Assembly (NCBI RefSeq): GCF_027244095.1
Contig: NC_069662.1
Location: forward strand, 11,310,501 to 11,374,500
Origin: Hemicordylus capensis
Lineage: Eukaryota > Chordata > Lepidosauria > Squamata > Cordylidae
DNA length: 64,000 nt
Direction: 5' to 3'
Shown here: in pieces, positions 59,072-64,000 of the stretch
Numbering within the stretch: the first letter of the stretch is position 1
Layout of the letters: each line of letters begins with the position of its first letter
Program-made: the position numbers and the translations under genes
Notes under the pieces: generated by a model
Told to the model about the DNA's origin: nothing
What the model saw: the letters and a program-made list of their open reading frames with translations, nothing else
The model's database searches: none

Positions 59072-61499
59072 CTACAGAGAAATGACAGAAGTGAGAAACA
59101 GTGACTTTATCTTATAAAATGGAGACTGCTCGCACAAACAACATGTAAATCCTGTAGTGCAAAAGAACACCAAATAGGTCTCAAATTTTAAAATTGTTTA
59201 ATCCAGAGTAGTTACTCATAGACTGCACATGCAAGAACGAGGAAGATCCCATGAATTGTCTTGAATGATAGAGAAATCTGCACGTAGAGGATTCTTCTGT
59301 AGTTCTTGATATCTAGGTGCCAATATTGGGACCAGTGGTGCTCTTAGCCCTGGACTTTGGGGCCTAAGTCCACAGACCTCCACAGACCCTGGCGCCCCCA
59401 AATCCTCTTCAGTCTGTCTCGGGTGGTGTGGTCACCTCTGCTGAGCATGATGATGCTTAATTTGCAGGGGCGGGGAGCCTCCAAAGGCCTTTAGGTCCAG
59501 GCTCCAAAATTGCTTAGGTGAACCTCTGATTGGGACAAGCAAGAAGTGGTAGAAGACTGCTCCATGTCTATTGGATCTTGGTACAAGGAAACCCTTTCCA
59601 GAATTTAGATTGTTTATAAAGAGTGGGAGATATTCTAGTGCACCACTGAAGAAGTATATTTGAAATACTTGATTATATAATTAGGATTTATTATATTGTG
59701 ATGCTTTTTTTAGAGCAATGGTTTTATGATATAGAATAAGAATATAATAAAGAAACATAGCATTGCTATTTCTGTTTTCATTCTGACCCCTCAAAAAAGC
59801 CAGTGAATTTTCTGTGTAAATCCTGAAGGAATTCCAAAACCAGCCCATCAAACGCAACACCAAGAACTAAGCAGAGGAGAGAGACTCTATTGGATGCAAC
59901 AGTGTTCCTTTTCTCTAAATATGCTTCTCAAGATACTCAGATTATGTGGCGGGCGGGGGTGTCGTTTATTTCCTATCATGTGTTAGTGGGATTTACAGTT
60001 TTTGACTGTGTGATATAATGATTATCAATATCAATTATTGTCATAATTAATTTTAATTATTTGATTTTGCAGTTTCTGCAGAGGATCCATTAGCTGGCAT
60101 ATAAATGTAATGATTGGATGGATGGATGGATGGATAGATAGATGTGTGTTCCTCTGTGTGGGAAAAAAAGTATTTTTACTTTGTTTCAGCTTTGTTTTAG
60201 TAGTATATATATGTTAAGTTCTGGTTTGTTTATGTACTGTACAAGACCTGGTGAATATGGTACGGTCACTGAGTTAGCAGCATATAAGGTGTGTAGCCAG
60301 GGGCTTTTAGTTCAGCAGCTGCTGCATTGCCCAGGAGCATTTCCAGACGGGGCTTTTAGCTCACCTCTCCTCCAGATTGGAGGGTGTGTGTTCACATATT
60401 GGCCAGATTTACCCTGAAGTCTCTGCAAGCTATTGGGGAGCACTCCAGACACAATTGGGTTTTTCATTGCGCATTAGATGTGCAATTAATTGCAATTTGC
60501 ATTGCAATTTATGTCCAGGGGGAAAAAAATCCACTTTTTGTGTTGGTTTGGGGGGGCAAATTTGAACTCGCAGTAAAGCATCACAGTAAACCTGCGGCAA
60601 AGCTTGCTTCCTGGAAATGCTACAGGAAACCCTGTTTGGAATGCTGGGAAGGGGAGGACACTTAACCATCTTGTCATGAGAGGGACAGTTAGATCTGGTG
60701 TCTACCCAAATTTTATTTTATTTTATTTATTGCAATTTGAGCAGAAGACCCATTAGGTGGTGAAAAAACATAATGTCAAGCAAAGAATGGATGATTGAAA
60801 AGGCAGATGTGCGTTCCCCTGTAATGTAGCAAATGTCCACCTTTTCACCAAAGCTCAGTGGAACGAGTAGTCGTAAACATGCTTAGTAGTACTACTCGGA
60901 TTACTGACATATGTTTTCAGAATCAAATCAAGAAGGAAAACGAAGGCAGGCCTGGACAGTTTTTCTTTGGATCTAGGAGCCAGTCCCAAAATCACAACAA
61001 TAAAACAATAGTATAAAATTTAACACAATAAAACAAATAAAGCATAATTGAGAATAAAAACAATTAAAACAAACCCAATTAATTTTTTAAAAAAAACAAC
61101 AACACAAAACCCACCAGGCTTTAATAAAACACATTAAGAAGCCTCTCTGAACAAGTAGGTTTTAAGATCTTTTAAAAAGAAAATCTGAATTCTTAGTCTA
61201 AGTGCTATGGTTAAATTTCTGGGGCTCATGGCGAAGGTTAAATGATCATTTTAAAAGTTTTTTAAAAAGAAAGGCAGAAAGGTGAACAAATCAGGAGTGA
61301 TGCTGTGCGAGGAAATCACTCCTTTGTTTAAGTTAATTGAAATTAGCCAATGTTCAAAATGAAACATTCCCACCAAGGTTAGGGACTTGAATGAGATCCA
61401 GAGGGGATATATGATAACTAAAGTAGCAGCTAAATCAGGAAAAGGATCCCATCCCTTCCCTCCATAATCCGAATTCCAATTTACAGAATAGAATATTAC
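59072..61499. other. intergenic, one local duplication
   Basis: Two ~100-bp blocks about 650 bp apart resemble each other: TTTGCAGTTTCTGCAGAGGA with CCATTAGCTGG at 60,066-60,150, and TTGCAATTTGAGCAGAAGAC with CCATTAGGTGG at 60,731-60,825. (ATGG)n near 60,113-60,135. No gene recognised. Confidence 0.45.
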
Positions 61500-61930
61500 C
61501 TTTGTGCTGCTCCAGATCAGTTGACATTAAGGCAAAACAGCATCTGCATAAATTTATGTGCATTTGCTAATGAGATAAATTAATAAATCATTGCAGAAGA
61601 TCTTGTAGTGACTTTAGAGAAAAACTGACACCATCTTTCACTAGTGGAAGGCTCCTTCTTGCTGCTTTGGGAAGGCTGGATATGACTGTTCTCAATGGTC
61701 TAATGCCTTCTTCCAGTACGAGAGGAGAAAGCATCTAGACGTTTCTGGCTGTAAAACGGGAAGGTCTGGAGATCCTTTAGAACTAATTAAACCCGCTCTA
61801 CCTCCCGTCTGACACACACACCAACACACGAAAGCACAAATGGATTGTGTGCTTTGATTGATTGGAAATATAGTGCTTAACTTGTTTTAGCAATCAGAGC
61901 CTCCATTCAAGGTTTCCTGGAAAGAAAATC
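61500..61930 (-). other. olfactory receptor upstream flank, duplicate of 53.0-53.5 kb
   Basis: GTGCTGCTCCAGATCAGTTG, GAGGAGAAAGCATCTAGACG, GGAGATCCTTTAGAACTAAT, TTTTAGCAATCAGAGCCTCC match the other copy in the same order. Confidence 0.6.
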
Positions 61931-62006
61931 AATATGCCCAGACTTTCCAAGCGGGCAGGCCCTTGGGTTCTTGGACTGTGAGGAAAGCTCTTCCAGTGGT
62001 CACTTC

Positions 62007-62188
62007 AGGAACGCAGGAAGCTTCCTGATATGGAGTCTGATCCTTGGTCCACCTTGCTCCGTGTTGTCTCCACAATGACTGGCAGCAGCTTCTCCAAGGA
62101 TGCAGGCAGGAGTCTTTCCCAGCCATACCCAAGGATTTAAATGGGGACCTTCTGCATGCAATGCTCTACTGAACTACATCTCCGTCCC
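62007..62188 (-). repeat. tRNA-Ala-derived SINE
   Basis: AGGAAGCTTCCTGATATGGA, GGCAGCAGCTTCTCCAAGG, CCTTCTGCATGCAATGCTCT, GAACTACATCTCCG. Confidence 0.75.
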
Positions 62189-63185
62189 CAATTTAGCCCA
62201 CTATTGCACCTTTTCTCTTGACAGTCAGCAGCTCTTTGGGTAGATCTCCTTCTGTACTGTGCTGATCTGAGATAATTTAACTGGAGATCCCAAGGAACTG
62301 ACTAATGCAAAACAGAGCCTCTCCCACTAAGCTCTGGTTCCTCAAACACCTTGACAGGTGCTGCTCTACCTGCTTTTTAAAGCCTTCAGAGGTGAGGCTC
62401 AACAGAACCTCTTTCTTTAATGACCTACCTATTCTCGCATTAAAAGATAGATGTTGTGCCAGCTATTTCCCGCCCTAAGGTTTGTCATAGCCTTGAGCAG
62501 CAGTAGGATTATAAAGACAGTGGATCGGTCATATGGGACTCTTCTAATCCCTTTGGTGCTCTCCTTTGGGCCATTAACGATCCGTCGCTTGTTGTATGTC
62601 TCGGCAACTAACTGCAGCATGATAGAAAGCAGTTCCATAGTGAGCTACCTTTTCCTTTGCTTCCCTGATGCAGGTTTTCAAATAATGTCTGGAGAAGTGA
62701 GAAATTGAAGGATTTTTTATATTCCTCTATTTGCCTCCTACACCAAACATAATCCTGGCAAGCGCAAGCAATTCAAATGTTCTCACAGGGCAAAAATGGC
62801 CAATTGAAAGATCCATCAATTTTCACAAGGAAGCCACTTGGCACAGTGCTGAATTGTAGGGCTGATTACTTGAGTTCTCATGAGCAATACAGAAGATAAT
62901 ATGGATCCCAACAAAATGCAGCAGTATATCCCCGTTGTTGATGTATTACCTGAGCCTGTGTGTAGGGAGAGTTTTAGGCACCTTTCCCCCTCAGAAGCTG
63001 AAGGTTGTGACTCTCTTCAGAGAGTATTTTTAAGAAATTTCCAGCTATTTGTTCAAGCTCTCCTTCCCCTCTCTTTGTCACTGAGTTCCATTAGCTCATC
63101 CCACCTGGTTCTGTTAACTATCCTTTGAATATGTGAACATTCCATTCCATTGAGTTACATTGGGAAAGTTTGGATTAGGTGTTGT
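62189..63185. other. intergenic, nothing recognised
   Basis: Short frames only; none has a recognisable domain. Confidence 0.5.
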
Positions 63186-63189
63186 TGTT

Positions 63190-63655
63190 TTTGTCCCCTT
63201 AGGGTTTCACCCCTCAAATTCGTGTGAAACCAATGTATCTGTGGGTTATTCTGAGTTTGCCAGAACCTAATGGCTATTTGCTTCTCCGTCTCCATCACAG
63301 CTTTTAGAAAGCATGTTAAATTGTGGCTTTTTACCCAGGCTTTTGTTTGATTGTCTCTGCTGCTGCTCTTTGTACTCTCTATTGCTGTTATCCTTTTGTT
63401 TTAAATTTTTAATCAGATTTGTTTTATATTTTTAGCTTAATATTTTAATTGTCTTTTTTTCAATCTTTTTAAAAAAAATTGCTGTAAATCACCTTGCGAT
63501 TGTTTTAATGAAAGGTGGTATATAAATTTAACAATCAATCAATCAATCAATCAAATCAATCAATCAAATAAAATAAACCTCTCCCTTGCCTAGAGATGCT
63601 CCAGTTATTTATCAATAAGGATCATAACATTTCCAGCTCTTTCAGAAATAGTTGT
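63190..63655 (-). other. olfactory receptor 3' flank homology, split by an L2 tail
   Basis: 63,190-63,285 matches 36,795-36,885 (GTCCCCTTAGGGTTT, GTGAAACCAATGTATCTGTG) and 63,590-63,645 matches 36,878-36,930 (GCTCCAGTT, ATAAGGATCATAACATTTCC, AGCTCTTTC). The 300 bp in between are an L2 3' end. Confidence 0.65.
63296..63575 (+). repeat. L2 LINE 3' end with (AATC)n
   Basis: AGAAAGCATGTTAAATTGTG, TTGTTTTAATGAAAGGTGG, TATATAAATTTAACAATC then AATC repeats. Confidence 0.7.
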
Positions 63656-63689
63656 CTTCGGATTTTATTTTATTTTTAAGTTTCCCGCA

Positions 63690-63895
63690 TCTGCCTCAGG
63701 GCTCCTTGTCCTCATTGCTTTTAAATAAAGTTTTAATTTTTTAAAAAAATAAATTGTTTTCTATTATACTTTGTATTTTTGTATGTTTTTATTGTTTGAT
63801 GTTTTTAATTGATGTTTTAATGTTTTATTTGGTGTATTAATGTTGCATTGTGAGCTGCCTAGAGAACAATTTCTTATAGGGTGGCTAACAAACCC
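63690..63895 (+). repeat. L2-type 3' UTR fragment
   Basis: T/A-rich 3' UTR ending TTGTGAGCTGCCTAGAGAAC and GGGTGGCTAACAAA. Confidence 0.5.
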
Positions 63896-64000
63896 TCACC
63901 CTGGAAAGCCCTCCGCACCTCACCACACCTGATGCCACTGACCCCAAAGCCCAGACTGGATGGTCATAACAGCTCTGACATGCAGTCTCCAAAGAGTCAG

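Noticed and set aside
62880-63128. 82-codon plus-strand frame
   Set aside because: No recognisable domain, no splice or promoter context, composition typical of intergenic DNA.

Overview
This window is vertebrate nuclear DNA, almost certainly from a squamate reptile (lizard or snake). The argument rests on the repeats: several copies of a tRNA-headed SINE with a BovB-like tail (the Sauria SINE architecture), CR1 and L2 LINE fragments, many short hAT-type palindromic MITEs, and spliced host genes with GT-AG introns. No bacterial, viral or CRISPR feature is seen. I cannot name the species.

Layout. 1-110: edge of a tRNA-Asp(GTC) gene and a tRNA-Ala-like half, minus strand. 110-9,400: intergenic DNA full of CR1, SINEs, MITEs and microsatellites. 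9,416-36,150 (+): one complete host gene, a CYLD-like deubiquitinase. It has a TATA/CCAAT promoter, a non-coding first exon and 14 coding exons that join without a break into 869 codons; three CAP-Gly domains are followed by a USP domain with an inserted zinc-binding B-box, and the catalytic Cys, His and Asp are all present. Its introns carry most of the SINE, LINE and MITE load. 36,992-37,939 and 58,114-59,067 (-): two intact single-exon olfactory receptors of the same subfamily, collinear without gaps and each with a splice acceptor just 5' of the ATG. Flanking homologies at 52.98-53.47 kb / 61.5-61.93 kb and 36.79-36.92 kb / 63.19-63.65 kb show that they belong to a tandem cassette array that probably continues past the right edge.

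Between the two receptors lies the most striking object: a 9,869-bp hAT DNA transposon (41,961-51,829) with matching terminal inverted repeats and a perfect 8-bp target duplication, inserted in the 3' part of an older CR1. It carries its own TATA/CCAAT promoter, an inferred 5' non-coding exon with a 3.2-kb pyrimidine-rich intron, a BED-finger hAT transposase (769 codons, all catalytic landmarks present, with one apparent frame change in the N-terminal arm), a poly(A) signal, a 99-bp minisatellite, a ~520-bp near-perfect palindrome, and ends packed with GGTTCGG/CCGAACC motifs. Short non-autonomous elements with the same TIR occur at 25.3, 28.8 and 32.2 kb. A ~145-bp satellite array lies at 55.25-56.38 kb, with dispersed relatives at 23.3 and 38.1-38.6 kb.

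The CYLD-like gene and the receptors face each other across their 3' ends and show no sign of functional coupling. The rest of the window is repeat-driven.
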